A stretch of DNA of 38,229 nt from Pseudomonadota bacterium (GTDB taxonomy: Bacteria > Pseudomonadota > Alphaproteobacteria > Acetobacterales > Acetobacteraceae): NCBI GenBank assembly GCA_021847175.1, contig JAJZUI010000007.1:1-38229 (forward strand), written 5' to 3'. A model generated the notes under the pieces. It worked only from the letters and a program-made list of their open reading frames with translations. It did no database searches and was not told where the DNA came from. Shown one piece after another: positions 16,708 to 26,862 of this stretch; within the stretch, counting starts at the first letter, position 1; each line of letters starts with the position of its first letter. The translations under genes and the position numbers were made by a program.

Positions 16708-17076
16708 CTACATCTTCCAGCGCGGAGACTTCGGCGCGCCCGGCCCGTGCAGCGTGATCGCGAGCCCGCCCAGAACCACCCCGCACGCCATCGGCAGCAG
16801 CCAGACCGGGCGCATCAGCACCGGCAGCACCAGCCACCGCCACGCCCACTCCCCCGCGCTGCCGCGCACGATCTGCGGCAGCGCGATGAGGGTGCGGTTG
16901 TCGAGCATGCCCACAAGCTCCGCGAGGCTCGTCATCGGCGGCAGCATCGTCGCCAGCGCGAAGGCACCCACCAGCGCGCCCGCCGCCAGCACCGCGAGCA
17001 CGCGCGCCAGCACCTGCTTGCCGCCGCGTCCCGCCTTCTTGCCGCCCAGCCCCGGTTTGCCGCCCCGCCCGATCAC
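16708..17076 (-). CDS. Small membrane protein downstream of msrP, function unknown
   Basis: A 122-residue protein I cannot assign. It has a basic Gly/Lys-rich N-terminus (about 20 residues), one clear membrane helix (ARVLAVLAAGALVGAFALATM), a middle region of about 35 residues with hydrophobic turns, and a second helix (LLPMACGVVLGGLAITL) ending in a short basic tail. Start GTG at 17076 follows the msrP stop by 19 bases, with a GGAGGG about 12 bases upstream, so it is probably cotranscribed with msrP. It is far shorter than MsrQ (about 200 residues, with heme-ligand histidines) and lacks that pattern, so it is not an MsrQ homologue. Confidence 0.6.
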   Translation of the reverse strand: MIGRGGKPGLGGKKAGRGGKQVLARVLAVLAAGALVGAFALATMLPPMTSLAELVGMLDNRTLIALPQIVRGSAGEWAWRWLVLPVLMRPVWLLPMACGVVLGGLAITLHGPGAPKSPRWKM

Positions 17077-17095
17077 CCGCTCGCGTTCCCTCCGC

Positions 17096-18097
17096 CTACC
17101 GGAACAACACCGTAGGCTTCACTCCCGCCTTTATCATGTCCGCATACAACGGCGCCACGTACTCGCCATAGCCATTGTAGATCATCGTCGGAACGGTCTC
17201 CCCGGTCCCCAGCAGCCGCTCGCGCGCCTGGCTCCACCGCGGATGCGGCACCGCCGGGTTCACGTTGGCCCAGAACCCATACTCGCTGGACTGCAACGTC
17301 TGCCAGAACGTCTTGGGCTGCGTGTCGGTGAACGTCACCCGCACGATCGATTTCGCCGATTTGAACCCGTATTTCCACGGCACCGCCAGCCGGACCGCCG
17401 CCCCGTCCTGCGGCGGTACCACGTGCCCGTACATGCCCACCACCAGGAAGGCGAGGTCGTTCGTCGCCTCGGCCAGCGTCAGCCCCTCGGTGTAGGGCCA
17501 GGGATAGAACGCGACATCCAGCCCCGGCATCACCTTGCGATCCTCGAGCGAGGTGAAGCCGATATATTTCGCGCCCGCGGCCGGCTTCGCCAGCGCCACC
17601 AGCTTTGCGAGCGGGAAGCCGGTCCAAGGCACCGTCATCGCCCAGGCCTCGACGCAGCGGTGCCGGTAGAGCCGCTCCTCCAGCCCCGCCTTTTTGATCA
17701 GGTCCTCGAGCCCGATGGTGAACGGCTTCTCAACCATCCCGTCGACCGCGATGTTCCACGGCGAAGTCGGCAGCTTCTGCGCCAGCGGCCAGCAGTTCTT
17801 GTAGTCGCTGAACTCGTAGAAATTATTGTAGGTCGTCGCCGCCTTCTCCGGCGTCAGCGCCCGCCCGGGCTTGTACGTCTTGTCCAGTGGCGCCGGCATC
17901 GCCGCCAGCTTCTGCAGCGGCACCTTGGGCGAGGAGAAGAACCACCCCGCCTCGGCCGGCCGCGTCGCCGCGACTGTCGCCGCGACTCCGGCCGCCGCCA
18001 CCGCGCCGCCCAGCACCGCCCGCCTGCCAAAGAACACGGACTCGGGCGTCGCCTTCGCCTCGGCGATCTCCCAGCCCCGCTTGCGCTTGATCAACAT
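17096..18097 (-). CDS. msrP: Periplasmic protein-methionine-sulfoxide reductase, catalytic subunit MsrP
   Basis: A 333-residue molybdopterin oxidoreductase of the sulfite-oxidase fold. The N-terminus has a twin-arginine signal (FFGRRAVLGG, Arg25-Arg26, then a hydrophobic Ala/Val stretch ending at RPAEA), so the folded protein is exported by Tat. The molybdenum-ligand cysteine is in YRHRCVEAWAMTVPW near residue 147. YGHVVPPQDGAAVRLAVPWKYGFKS is a further family signature. MsrP repairs oxidised methionines in periplasmic proteins. Start ATG 18097 is chosen because the track's upstream extension precedes the signal and GGAGGG lies a little over 10 bases upstream. The usual membrane heme partner MsrQ is not beside it. 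Confidence 0.93.
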   Translation of the reverse strand: MLIKRKRGWEIAEAKATPESVFFGRRAVLGGAVAAAGVAATVAATRPAEAGWFFSSPKVPLQKLAAMPAPLDKTYKPGRALTPEKAATTYNNFYEFSDYKNCWPLAQKLPTSPWNIAVDGMVEKPFTIGLEDLIKKAGLEERLYRHRCVEAWAMTVPWTGFPLAKLVALAKPAAGAKYIGFTSLEDRKVMPGLDVAFYPWPYTEGLTLAEATNDLAFLVVGMYGHVVPPQDGAAVRLAVPWKYGFKSAKSIVRVTFTDTQPKTFWQTLQSSEYGFWANVNPAVPHPRWSQARERLLGTGETVPTMIYNGYGEYVAPLYADMIKAGVKPTVLFR

Positions 18098-18296
18098 TGG
18101 TCGTGACCCTCCGCGATACCTCTCGAACCCTACGCGACAGGCGGCGACGTGGATGCCAGTCTGCGCCGCCCCAGCCCCGTCCCGCAACAGCGTCGCGCAA
18201 CTGCCGCCGCGCCCGCCTGCATGGACATCCGCGCTCCTGTCTGGAACATTCCCCGCTGCAAGCCGTTACAGGGCTGCTTCACGAGGATAAATTCCC

Positions 18297-19316
18297 ATGC
18301 ATCTCGCTCGCTTCCCCCGCGTCAAGCTCTGCCACGCGCCGACCGCGCTTGAGCCCATGCCCAACCTCACGCGCTTCCTCGACGCCGGCCCGCACGGCTC
18401 GCCGCAGCTCTGGATCAAGCGTGACGATTGCACCGGCGTCGCCACCGGCGGCAACAAGAACCGCAAGCTCGAGTTCCTCATGGGCGAGGCCCGCGCGATG
18501 GGCGCGGACCACGTCGTGACGCAGGGCGCCGTGCAGTCCAACCACGTCCGCCAGACCGCCGCCGTCGCGCGCAAGCTCGGCCTCGGCTGCACCGCCGTCC
18601 TCGAGCACCGCGTGCAGACCAACGACCCCGACTATCTCGAGGGCGGCAACGTCCTGCTCGACCACCTCATGGGCATCGAGATCGAGTACCGCCCCGCCGA
18701 TACGGACATGCAGAAGGCGATCGAGGAAGTCGGCGAGCGGCTCAAGGCGCAGGGCAGGAAGCCCTACCTCATCCCCGGCGGCGGCTCGAACACCACGGGC
18801 TCGCTCGGCTACGTCAACGTTGCGATGGAACTGCTCGGCCAGGCCAACGACATCGGCCTCAGGATCGACCGCCTCGTCCACGCCACCGGCTCCGCCGGCA
18901 CCCAGGCCGGCCTCGTCGCCGGCATGGCGGCGATGAACGCCGGCGTGCGCATCCTCGGCATCGGCGTGCGCAACCCGAGGCCGGTGCAGGAGGCGAATGT
19001 CCGCAAGCTCGCCGAGGCCACGCTCGCCAAGCTCGGCGTCGCAGGCCCCCTCGCGGCCGACGCCGTGCAGTGCAACTGCGACTATGTGGGCGCCGGCTAC
19101 GGCATCCCCACGCCCGGCATGGTCGAGGCGGTGACCCTGCTCGCCCGGCACGAGGGTATCTTCCTCGACCCGGTCTATTCCGGCAAAGGCATGGCCGGCC
19201 TGATCGACCTGATCCGCAAGGGAGCGTTCAAGCGCGACGAAAACGTCGTGTTCCTCCACACCGGCGGCCAGGTCGGCCTGTTCGGCTACCGCCAGGCGCT
19301 CTCCACTGCCGCCTGA
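18297..19316 (+). CDS. D-cysteine desulfhydrase / L-cysteate sulfo-lyase family PLP enzyme
   Basis: A 339-residue fold-type II PLP enzyme related to ACC deaminase. The PLP lysine is in [12 protein letters not shown] (Lys54). [21 protein letters not shown] holds the conserved SNH(V)RQTAA substrate loop, and [17 protein letters not shown] is the phosphate-binding region. Members release ammonia and sulfide from D-cysteine (DcyD) or split L-cysteate to sulfite and pyruvate (CuyA), and the two are close in sequence. I cannot choose between them by eye, so no symbol is given. It is divergent from msrP across 199 bases; GAGG about 10 bases before the ATG is the only ribosome site seen. Confidence 0.85.
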   Translation: MHLARFPRVKLCHAPTALEPMPNLTRFLDAGPHGSPQLWIKRDDCTGVATGGNKNRKLEFLMGEARAMGADHVVTQGAVQSNHVRQTAAVARKLGLGCTAVLEHRVQTNDPDYLEGGNVLLDHLMGIEIEYRPADTDMQKAIEEVGERLKAQGRKPYLIPGGGSNTTGSLGYVNVAMELLGQANDIGLRIDRLVHATGSAGTQAGLVAGMAAMNAGVRILGIGVRNPRPVQEANVRKLAEATLAKLGVAGPLAADAVQCNCDYVGAGYGIPTPGMVEAVTLLARHEGIFLDPVYSGKGMAGLIDLIRKGAFKRDENVVFLHTGGQVGLFGYRQALSTAA

Positions 19317-19371
19317 AGCAACCTCGCGGGCACCGGACGGCATGGCGCCCGGCGACAGGGGGGGCGGCGAC

Positions 19372-21003
19372 ATGGAGGGGGATGTCTTCGCCGACCTCTC
19401 CCGCCATGTCGACCGCGCCTTCTACGGCCACCTCTACAAGGACATCGTCCAGGCCACGCTCGACCCGGTGGAACACTGGCACAGCCATGGCTGGGCCGAG
19501 CGCCGCCATCCCAACGTCTGGTTCGACACCGGCTTCTATCTCGACGCATACCCCGACATAGAACGCGCGCGGATCGATCCGCTCCTGCACTATATCCGCC
19601 ACGGCCGCGCCGAGGGCCGCCTGCCGCGCCCGCCGCGCGCCACGCGCCGCGCCATCCTCGCCGCCGCCCGCCCCGCGGCGGCGCGCCCGGCGGGCTACGA
19701 CGCGCCCCCCGATGCCCCGATCCTCGACGCCACGGAACTCGCCGCCCGCCTGCTCCACGCCATGGCGCCGGCTGCCCTGGCGAAAGGCGGCGGCCGCGTC
19801 GGCCTTGTCGTCGCCGCCAGCCACGACCGCTACATCGACATCACCGGCGGCATCCAGCTCGTGCTCGCCGACGAAATGGCGGCCTGCGCCGCCGCCGGCA
19901 CGACGCATCTGCACCTCGCCCCCGCCGTCGCGCGCATGCACCTCGCCGACGACATCGAGCCCGCCTGCCTGCTCCAGGCGACGATCGACGGCGTCTTCCA
20001 GGGCCTCGCGCCGGCCGACGCCGCCGTCGCCGCCATCGCCGAGGTCGCGCGCGCCCTGCCGCAGCGCCCGCGCCGCTTCGTCGTGCACTCTCCCCTCGGC
20101 CACCGCACGGCGACGCTCGCGGCACTCGCCGCCGCCTGCGGCCCAGATCCCGTGTTCTGGCTCCATGACCACACCTCGCTCTGCGAGGGCTACAACCTGC
20201 TGCGCAACGATCTCGACGCCTGCGGCGCCCCGCCGGCGGAGAGCATGGCCTGCCGCATCTGCGTGCACGGCGAGGGCAGGCAGGCGCACCGCGCCCGGCT
20301 GCGCGCCCTGTTCGAAGCCGTGCCGTTCCACGTCCTCGCCCCCTCGCGCGTCACCCTCGATCTCTGGCTCGCCCGCGCCGACCTGCCCTTCGCCTCCGCC
20401 CGCGTCGAGGAACCCGCGACCCTCGCGCCTCCCGCCGCGGATGTCCGTCCCGTGCCCGCAACGAACCCCGCCGCGCCGCTGCGCACGGCCTTCCTCGGCT
20501 TCCCGCTGCCCAACAAGGGCTGGCCGCTCTTCCTCGACCTCGTCACCGCCCTCGCTTTCGCGCCGCCCGACGATCACGCCTGCGCGCTCTACCAGTTCGC
20601 CACCGAGGCCGCGCTGCAGCCGATGGACCTCGTCGCCACCGTCCCGGTCCGCGTCGGCCGCGGCGCGCGTCACGCCGCCGTCGAAGCGCTCGCCCGCCAC
20701 GACATCGAGGCGGTGATCCTCCCCTCGCCCTGGCCCGAGACCTTCAGCTTCGTCGCGCACGAGGCGGTGGCGGCCGGCGCCGCGGTGCTCACCATCGAGG
20801 CCGCCGGTAACATCGCCGCCATGGTCCGCCGCCACGACGCCGGGCGCGTGTTCGAGACCGGCGAGGCGCTGATCGAGTACCTTCTCTCCGGCCGCGCCCG
20901 CGACGAGATCCGCGCCCGCCCGCGCCCGGGCCCCCGCACCATGATCCCCGGCCAGGGCAGCCTGCCGCTCCTCGAATCGCTGCTCGACGCAAGCCGCCCA
21001 TGA
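19372..21003 (+). CDS. Glycosyltransferase with N-terminal FD-FY/HY-G repeat module (GT-B type)
   Basis: A 543-residue protein. Residues about 5-85 form a module of the pattern HPNVWFDTGFYLDAYPDI ... HYIRHGRAEGR, common at the front of bacterial surface-polysaccharide glycosyltransferases. A GT-B-like body follows, with an N-lobe (GRVGLVVAASHDRYID) and a C-lobe opening AFLGFPLPNKGWPLFLDLV. The donor-site stretch LPSPWPETFSFVAHEAVAAGAAVL has the E-x7-E-like pattern of GT4 enzymes. The ORF track starts at ATG 19342; ATG 19372 is preferred because a run of G (AGGGGGGGC) sits 7-8 bases before it. It is the first gene of the glycan operon and overlaps the next as ATGA. Confidence 0.82.
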   Translation: MEGDVFADLSRHVDRAFYGHLYKDIVQATLDPVEHWHSHGWAERRHPNVWFDTGFYLDAYPDIERARIDPLLHYIRHGRAEGRLPRPPRATRRAILAAARPAAARPAGYDAPPDAPILDATELAARLLHAMAPAALAKGGGRVGLVVAASHDRYIDITGGIQLVLADEMAACAAAGTTHLHLAPAVARMHLADDIEPACLLQATIDGVFQGLAPADAAVAAIAEVARALPQRPRRFVVHSPLGHRTATLAALAAACGPDPVFWLHDHTSLCEGYNLLRNDLDACGAPPAESMACRICVHGEGRQAHRARLRALFEAVPFHVLAPSRVTLDLWLARADLPFASARVEEPATLAPPAADVRPVPATNPAAPLRTAFLGFPLPNKGWPLFLDLVTALAFAPPDDHACALYQFATEAALQPMDLVATVPVRVGRGARHAAVEALARHDIEAVILPSPWPETFSFVAHEAVAAGAAVLTIEAAGNIAAMVRRHDAGRVFETGEALIEYLLSGRARDEIRARPRPGPRTMIPGQGSLPLLESLLDASRP

Positions 21004-22040
21004 CCATCGCCTGCTTCACCAGCTTCACCTGGGGCTACCTCGCGCGCGCCCGCGTCCTCTCGCGCACGTTGCGCGCCGCGCACCCGGACTGGCACCAGGT
21101 CGCCCTCATCGTCGACACCCCGGCCGCGGGCATGGAAGCGGCCCTCGCCGGCTTCGACGAGGTCGTCTTCGCGGCCGAACTCGGCGTGCCGGACTTCCCC
21201 GCCTTCCTGTTCCGCCACACGCTCGTCGAGGCCTGCACCGCGCTCAAGCCGCGCATGCTCGCCCGCCTGCTCGAAACCGGCGCCGAGGCCGTCGTCTACC
21301 TCGACCCCGATATCGCCGTGTTCCATCCCCTCGCCGCCGTCCTGCGCGCGCTCGAGAGCGCCTCGATCGTTCTCACCCCGCACCAGCATGCGCCCAACGA
21401 CGAACCCCAGGCGATCCACGACGCGGAACGCACCGCCCAGCTCTACGGCGTCTTCAACCTCGGCTTCGCCGCGATCCGCAACGACGGGACCGGGCGCGGC
21501 TTCGCCCGCTGGTGGCAGTCCCGCTGCGAGACCGACTGCCGCGACGCGCCGGAGGAGGGCCTGTTCACCGACCAGCGCTATTGCGATCTCGTTCCGGCCC
21601 TGTTCCCGCGCGTAGCGGTGCTGCGCGACCCCGGCTGCAACGTCGCGAGCTGGAACCTCAGCCGCCGCCTTCCCGTCGTGACGGCGGAAGGCGCGCTCGA
21701 TGTGGACGGCAGCCCGCTCGCCTTCTACCACTTCACCAAGATCGGAGACGTCGGAGACACCATGACGCGGCGCTACGCCCGTAACGAACTTCCGCTGGAG
21801 CTCGCCCACTGGTGGCAGCGCCAGGTCGCCGCCGCGGCCGTCCCCTCCATCTCCGACCGGCCCTGGGCCTGGCGGTATTTCGCCGACGGAACGCCCATCC
21901 CGCCCGGCCTGCGACGCGCCTGGCGCACCGAGCGCGACCTGCGCGCCCGCTTCGCCGATCCTTTCGCCACCGGACCTGATTCGTTCCTTGCGTGGATCGT
22001 GCACGAACGCCCGCACCTGCTCACGGCGGCGGAAACCTGA
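21000..22040 (+). CDS. Glycosyltransferase, GT-A type (GT8-like)
   Basis: A 346-residue protein beginning MTIACFTSFTWGYLARARVL, a nucleotide-diphospho-sugar transferase opening. EAVVYLDPDIAVF carries the D-x-D metal motif (DPDI) of GT-A enzymes. FNLGFAAIRND is the acceptor-side strand seen in GT8-like proteins, and SPLAFYHFTKIGD has the histidine-containing motif near the C-terminus that completes metal binding in GT8. No membrane segment is seen. It overlaps the previous glycosyltransferase as ATGA and ends 2 bases before the epimerase gene. The sugar donor and acceptor are unknown, though the downstream epimerase suggests a galactose-type donor may be used in this pathway. Confidence 0.82.
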   Translation: MTIACFTSFTWGYLARARVLSRTLRAAHPDWHQVALIVDTPAAGMEAALAGFDEVVFAAELGVPDFPAFLFRHTLVEACTALKPRMLARLLETGAEAVVYLDPDIAVFHPLAAVLRALESASIVLTPHQHAPNDEPQAIHDAERTAQLYGVFNLGFAAIRNDGTGRGFARWWQSRCETDCRDAPEEGLFTDQRYCDLVPALFPRVAVLRDPGCNVASWNLSRRLPVVTAEGALDVDGSPLAFYHFTKIGDVGDTMTRRYARNELPLELAHWWQRQVAAAAVPSISDRPWAWRYFADGTPIPPGLRRAWRTERDLRARFADPFATGPDSFLAWIVHERPHLLTAAET

Positions 22041-22042
22041 CG

Positions 22043-23071
22043 ATGGCGCGCCATCCCGCACCCCGTCATCTCGTCGTCGGCGGCGCCGGCTATGTCGGCT
22101 CGCATCTCGTGGCGGAGCTTCTGTCGCGCGGCGAGGACGTCACGGTCTTCGACGACCTTTCCACCGGCCACGCGGCCGCCATCCTGCCCGGCGCGCACTT
22201 CGTCCGCGCCAGCCTCGCCGACCAGGCAGCCGTCGACGCCGTCCTCGCCGACGGCCCGTGGCACGCCGTGTTCCATTTCGCCGCCCTCTCGCTGGTCGGC
22301 GATTCCATGCGCGAGCCCCTGCGCTACCTGCGCCGCAACATCGGCGAGGGCCTCACCCTCATCGATTCCTGCGTCCGCCATGGCGTGAAGCGCTTCGTCC
22401 TCTCCTCCACCGCCGCCCTGTTCGGCACCGCAGGCGACGGCCCGATCTCCGAATCCACCCCGATCGACCCCGGCTCGCCCTACGGCGAAAGCAAATGGGC
22501 GCTGGAACGCGCGCTGGCCTGGACGTCGCGCATCCACGGGTTACGCTACGCCGCGCTGCGCTACTTCAACGCCGCCGGCGCCGACGCGCAGGGAAGGCTC
22601 GGCGAGGACCACGCGCCGGAAACCCACCTCATCCCGCTGACCATCGACGCCGCGCTCGGCCGCCGCCCGCCGCTCACCGTCTTCGGCGCCGACTACGCGA
22701 CGCCGGACGGCACCGCGATCCGCGACTACGTCCACGTCACCGACCTCGCCACGGCGCATCTCGCGGCGCTCGCGCTGCTCGAAAAGGACCGTGACGCCGT
22801 CTTCAACCTCGGTACCGGCTCCGGCAACTCGGTGCGCGAGGTCATCGCGGCGGTGGAACGTGTCTCGGGCCGGCCCGTGCCGCACACGCTCGGCCCCCGC
22901 CGCGCCGGCGACCCGCCCGTCCTCGTCGCCGCGTCCGACGCCATCGCCGCCGCCACCGGCTGGTCGCCCCGCTTCCGCACGCTGGACGAAATCGTCGCCA
23001 CCGCGCTGGCCTGGCGCCAGGCGCATCCGCGCGGCTATGACGACGCCATGCCCGATTCCCGCGCTTCATGA
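22043..23071 (+). CDS. galE: UDP-glucose 4-epimerase (extended SDR)
   Basis: A 342-residue extended short-chain dehydrogenase. The Rossmann motif is VVGGAGYVGSH (residues 11-21), with VTVFDDLSTGH following as in GalE. HFAALSLVGDSMREPLRYL is the GalE signature, LSSTAALFG holds the catalytic serine/threonine, and the YxxxK pair is Tyr147/Lys151 (YGESK). YFNAAGADAQGRLGEDH is diagnostic of UDP-sugar 4-epimerases. It interconverts UDP-glucose and UDP-galactose (or the GlcNAc/GalNAc pair). ATG at 22043 matches the family start; the track's start at 21992 lies inside the previous gene. It overlaps the next glycosyltransferase as ATGA, so it probably supplies donor sugar for this operon. Confidence 0.93.
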   Translation: MARHPAPRHLVVGGAGYVGSHLVAELLSRGEDVTVFDDLSTGHAAAILPGAHFVRASLADQAAVDAVLADGPWHAVFHFAALSLVGDSMREPLRYLRRNIGEGLTLIDSCVRHGVKRFVLSSTAALFGTAGDGPISESTPIDPGSPYGESKWALERALAWTSRIHGLRYAALRYFNAAGADAQGRLGEDHAPETHLIPLTIDAALGRRPPLTVFGADYATPDGTAIRDYVHVTDLATAHLAALALLEKDRDAVFNLGTGSGNSVREVIAAVERVSGRPVPHTLGPRRAGDPPVLVAASDAIAAATGWSPRFRTLDEIVATALAWRQAHPRGYDDAMPDSRAS

Positions 23072-25623
23072 CCGGCGACGAACTCGCAACGATTCTCACC
23101 GCCGCGCCCGACGCCGGCTACCCGGCCTGGGCTCGTTTCGACGCCGACTTCTACCGCGTCACCAACCCCACGGTCGGCATCCGAGCCGGCGAGGCGCCGG
23201 AAGCCGCTCTGCTGCGCCACTACATCCAGGTCGGCCGCTTCCAGGGCGCCTCGCCCAACGCCTGGTTCGACGAGGCCTGGTATCTCGCCCGCCACGGGGA
23301 GGTCGCGGACCTCGTCGCCGACGGCCGCCCCATCGCCGGGAGCGGGGCCATCGAGAGCGGCTTCGAGCACTACCTCCTGCTCGGCCACGCCTCGCTCTCG
23401 CCGCACTGGCTGTTCGACGCCCCGCGCTACCGCGAGCAGGTGAGCGAGCGCGCGCTCGCCGCCGGCGGCTCTACGGATCTCTACGACCACTACCTGCGTT
23501 CCGGCGCCCGCCGCGGCATCACCGCCCACGCCCTGTTCGAGCCCGACTTCTACCGCGAAGCCAACGGCGTCACCCTCGCGGCACTGCCGGCGGAGGGCGC
23601 CTACGGCCACTACCTCACCCGGCTCTGGCGCGACGCGGAAGAGGGCTGGACGTCGCCCGATATCGACCTCGTCGCCACGCGTCGCGACGCGGCCTGCAAC
23701 GACGCCATCGCCGAGGCAAGCGCGCGCGGCGCGCTGCATCACGGGCTCGCGGCCGGCGGGCTCGCCACCTTCCCGCCCGCCCTCGCCACGGGCCTGCGCA
23801 ACCTCGCGGCCGAACCGTCCCTGGGCGGCATCGACATCGTTGGCGCACACGAGGCCGCCGGCGGCTGGTTCGTCGCCGGCTGGCTCGGCCGCGCCGGCAT
23901 GGGGCGGGACGCCGTTCTCCTCGCGCCCGGCGAACCGGTCGTGATCGCGCTGCGCATGGCGCACGGCACGCTCGCGGCCCGGGCCACGATCGGCCTGTTC
24001 CCCCGTCAGGATCTCGAGGGTCGCGGCGACGGGTTTCTCGCCTTCATCCCCGCCGCGGAGGGCCTGGCCTCGGGCGAGATCCGGCGCATCCACGTGGTCG
24101 GCGAAGCCGCGTCCTGGTGCCTCCCGATGCCACCCGACCTGCGCCCGACGCCGGCATCCGGGCTCGCCCCCGCGCTGCGCCCCATCGCCGAGCGGCTGCT
24201 CTGCCCCGATGCCGCGAGCGCCATCGGCCGCCATCTCGCCCATCCCGTTCCCGACGGCGGCGACACGCTGGCGCAACTGCCGGAGCGCGTCCTCCTCGAG
24301 GTCGACGAGGCGATCGCGCTGCCGGGCGGCGACCTCCTCCTCGCCGGCTGGCACCTCGCCCGCCCGGGCGCCGTGCGCGCGATCCGCCTCCGCCGCGGCT
24401 GGCGCTCGCGCCCGATCCGCCTCGAGCAGGGCATCGTCATCGAGCGGCCCGACGTGCGCGATACCGTCGGGCGCGAAACCGGGCTCGCCAAACTCCGCTG
24501 CGGCTTCATGCTGCGCCTCTCGGGCGTGTTCCGCCCCGGCGAGGACGCGAGCGCGGGCGCACAGCCTTGTATCGAAATCGAACTGGAATCCGGCGCCATC
24601 GCGCATCGCCCCGTCACCGTCGGCTCGCGCGCGGGGCTCGCCGCCATCCGCTTCATCCTCGACCGCACCGACCCTCCCTTCGGCGACGCCGCCACCCCGT
24701 TCGACCGCGTCGCCGGCCCGGCCATCGCCGCCCTGCAGGCGAGCCGCATGGCTGAGCCCGCGCATGCGCGCCGCCTGGACTTCGGGCAGCCGCACCCCGC
24801 CCCGCGCGTCAGCGTCATCGTCACCCTCTACGGCCGCGTCGACTTCCTTGATTTCCAGCTCGGCATCGAGGCCGCGCAACTGGCGCAGAACCGCGGCCCG
24901 GCGCCCGCGATCGAACGCCTCTACGTGCTCGACGACCCGCCGCGCGCGCGCGAGACGGAAAACCTCGCCGCCGGCGCGCATCTGCGCTTCGCACTTCCGT
25001 TCTCGCTGCTCTCGCTCGGCGAGAACCGCGGTTTCGCGGGCGCCAACAACGCCGGCCTCGGCGAGGCGCGCGGCACCTATGTCTGCTTCCTCAACTCCGA
25101 CGTCTTTCCCGGCACGCGGGACTGGGCGCTGCGCCTCGCCGACCGGCTCGACGCGGATCCCACGCTCGGCGCCATCGGCGCCCGCCTGCTCTACGAGGAC
25201 GGCTCCATCCAGCACGACGGCATGACCTTCCGCCGCGTCCCCCGCGTCGGTCCCTGGCGCTTCCCGGACCACCCCGGCAAGGGCCTCCGCCCGGACGCGA
25301 GCCGCGGCGCGCACCGCGTCATCGCCGCGACCGGCGCCTGCCTGATGATGCGCCGCGACCTCGCCATCGCCCTCGGCGGCTTCGACGAAGCCTATCCCGT
25401 CGGCGACTTCGAGGATTCCGATCTCTGCATGAAGCTGCACGCCATGGGCCTCGGCATCGCGGTGGACCGCGACACCGTGCTCTACCATCTGGAACGCCAG
25501 TCCCAGGCCGGCTCGGCGGAGCATTGGCGCATGCAGCTCACGCTGTTCAACGCCTGGCAGCACGAACGGCGCTGGCAGCGCCTGCTCGACCGCCCTTTGC
25601 TCAACGGGGCGGAGCGCGCATGA
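23068..25623 (+). CDS. Large glycosyltransferase: three FD-FY/HY-G repeats plus C-terminal GT2 domain
   Basis: An 851-residue protein. Residues 1-190 hold at least three copies of the module seen in the 19372 protein (FDADFYRVTNPTV...HYIQVGR; NAWFDEAWYLARHG...HYLLLGH; ALFEPDFYREANG...GHYLTR). A middle region of about 350 residues has no motif I can name. The C-terminal 280 residues are a GT2 glycosyltransferase: VSVIVTLYGRVDFLDFQL, the LGENRGFAGANNAGL stretch, FLNSDVFP as the D-x-D-like metal site, and ALGGFDEAYPVGDFEDSDLCMKLH as the acceptor/base region. It overlaps galE upstream and the GT4 gene downstream as ATGA. It is probably a polymer-elongating or side-chain enzyme for a surface glycan. 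Confidence 0.85.
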   Translation: MTGDELATILTAAPDAGYPAWARFDADFYRVTNPTVGIRAGEAPEAALLRHYIQVGRFQGASPNAWFDEAWYLARHGEVADLVADGRPIAGSGAIESGFEHYLLLGHASLSPHWLFDAPRYREQVSERALAAGGSTDLYDHYLRSGARRGITAHALFEPDFYREANGVTLAALPAEGAYGHYLTRLWRDAEEGWTSPDIDLVATRRDAACNDAIAEASARGALHHGLAAGGLATFPPALATGLRNLAAEPSLGGIDIVGAHEAAGGWFVAGWLGRAGMGRDAVLLAPGEPVVIALRMAHGTLAARATIGLFPRQDLEGRGDGFLAFIPAAEGLASGEIRRIHVVGEAASWCLPMPPDLRPTPASGLAPALRPIAERLLCPDAASAIGRHLAHPVPDGGDTLAQLPERVLLEVDEAIALPGGDLLLAGWHLARPGAVRAIRLRRGWRSRPIRLEQGIVIERPDVRDTVGRETGLAKLRCGFMLRLSGVFRPGEDASAGAQPCIEIELESGAIAHRPVTVGSRAGLAAIRFILDRTDPPFGDAATPFDRVAGPAIAALQASRMAEPAHARRLDFGQPHPAPRVSVIVTLYGRVDFLDFQLGIEAAQLAQNRGPAPAIERLYVLDDPPRARETENLAAGAHLRFALPFSLLSLGENRGFAGANNAGLGEARGTYVCFLNSDVFPGTRDWALRLADRLDADPTLGAIGARLLYEDGSIQHDGMTFRRVPRVGPWRFPDHPGKGLRPDASRGAHRVIAATGACLMMRRDLAIALGGFDEAYPVGDFEDSDLCMKLHAMGLGIAVDRDTVLYHLERQSQAGSAEHWRMQLTLFNAWQHERRWQRLLDRPLLNGAERA

Positions 25624-26862
25624 GCGCCGGCGCGAAATCCCGCGTGCTCGTCGCCGCCCACTCCCATCCGGAGCTGACGAAGGGCGGCGCCGAAATCGCC
25701 GCCTGGCAGCTGCACCACGCCATCGCCGCCGGCGGCGCCTGGGAATCCACCTTCCTCGGCTGCGGCGGTACGCCTCGACCCGGCCCCTCGATCGGCCAGC
25801 CGATGGGGCCCGGCCAGTACCTCTACACCCCGGGCGAGTTCGACTGGTTTACGTTTACCAACCGTAACGAACGCTTCCCCGAGGACTTCGCTGGCCTGCT
25901 CGCCAAGCTGCGGCCGCGGGTCGTGCATTTCCACCACTACGCGCAGTTCGGGGTCGAGGCCTTCGCCATCGCGCGGCGCGCCGCGCCCGAGATCCGCCTC
26001 GTCCTCACGCTCCACGAGTTCCAAGCCATCTGCAACCATTTCGGCCAGATGGTCACCCGCCCGCAGCGCAGCCTGTGCACGCAGGCAACCCTGGTCGCCT
26101 GCCATCGCTGCTTCCCCGAGCGGGCCACGGTCGACCTCTTCCTGCGCGAGCACTGGCTCAGATCCTTCTTCGGCCTGATCGACGCCTTCGTCGCACCCAG
26201 CCGCTTCCTCGCCGAGCGCTACATCGCCTGGGGCCTGCCACGCGAGCGCATGCACGTCATCGGCAACGCCACCGCCGCCGCGGCGGAGCTTCCGCACCGC
26301 CCGCGCCGCTCGCGGCGCCTGCAGCTCGGTTTCTTCGGCCAGATGTCGCTGCTCAAGGGCATCGGCGTGCTGCTCGACGCCGCGGAGGACCTCGCCGACG
26401 AGCCGGACGTCGTCATCAACATCCACGGCGACGACCGCAACCAGCCGGAGGCGTTCCGCGAGGAGCTTGCCGCCCGGCTCGCCCGCGCGCCGCAGAACGT
26501 CCGCCTGCACGGCCCCTACGACAACGCCCGCGTCGACGCGCTGATGCGCGGCATGGATGCGATCGTCATGCCCTCGGTGTGGTGGGAGAACGCGCCGGTG
26601 GTGATCGAGGAGGCGCTGCGCAACCGCGTGCCCGTCCTCTGCTCGGACATCGGCGGCATGGCGGAGGCGGTGCGCGAGGGCCTCGACGGATTCCACTTCT
26701 CCGTCGGCAGCGGCACCGAACTCGCCGCCCTGATCCGCGAGCTCGCGGCGGAACCGCAGCGCCTCGCCGCCCTCGCCCAGACGATGCGCACGCCGCCGAC
26801 GCCCGCCGAGGTCGCCGCGAGCCACATCGCCCTCTACGAGCGCCTGCTTCCCGCGGAGCCGC

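Noticed and set aside
23035-25563. 842-residue minus-strand ORF
   Set aside because: Antisense shadow of the large GT2 glycosyltransferase, with Gly/Ala/Arg-rich composition and no domain.
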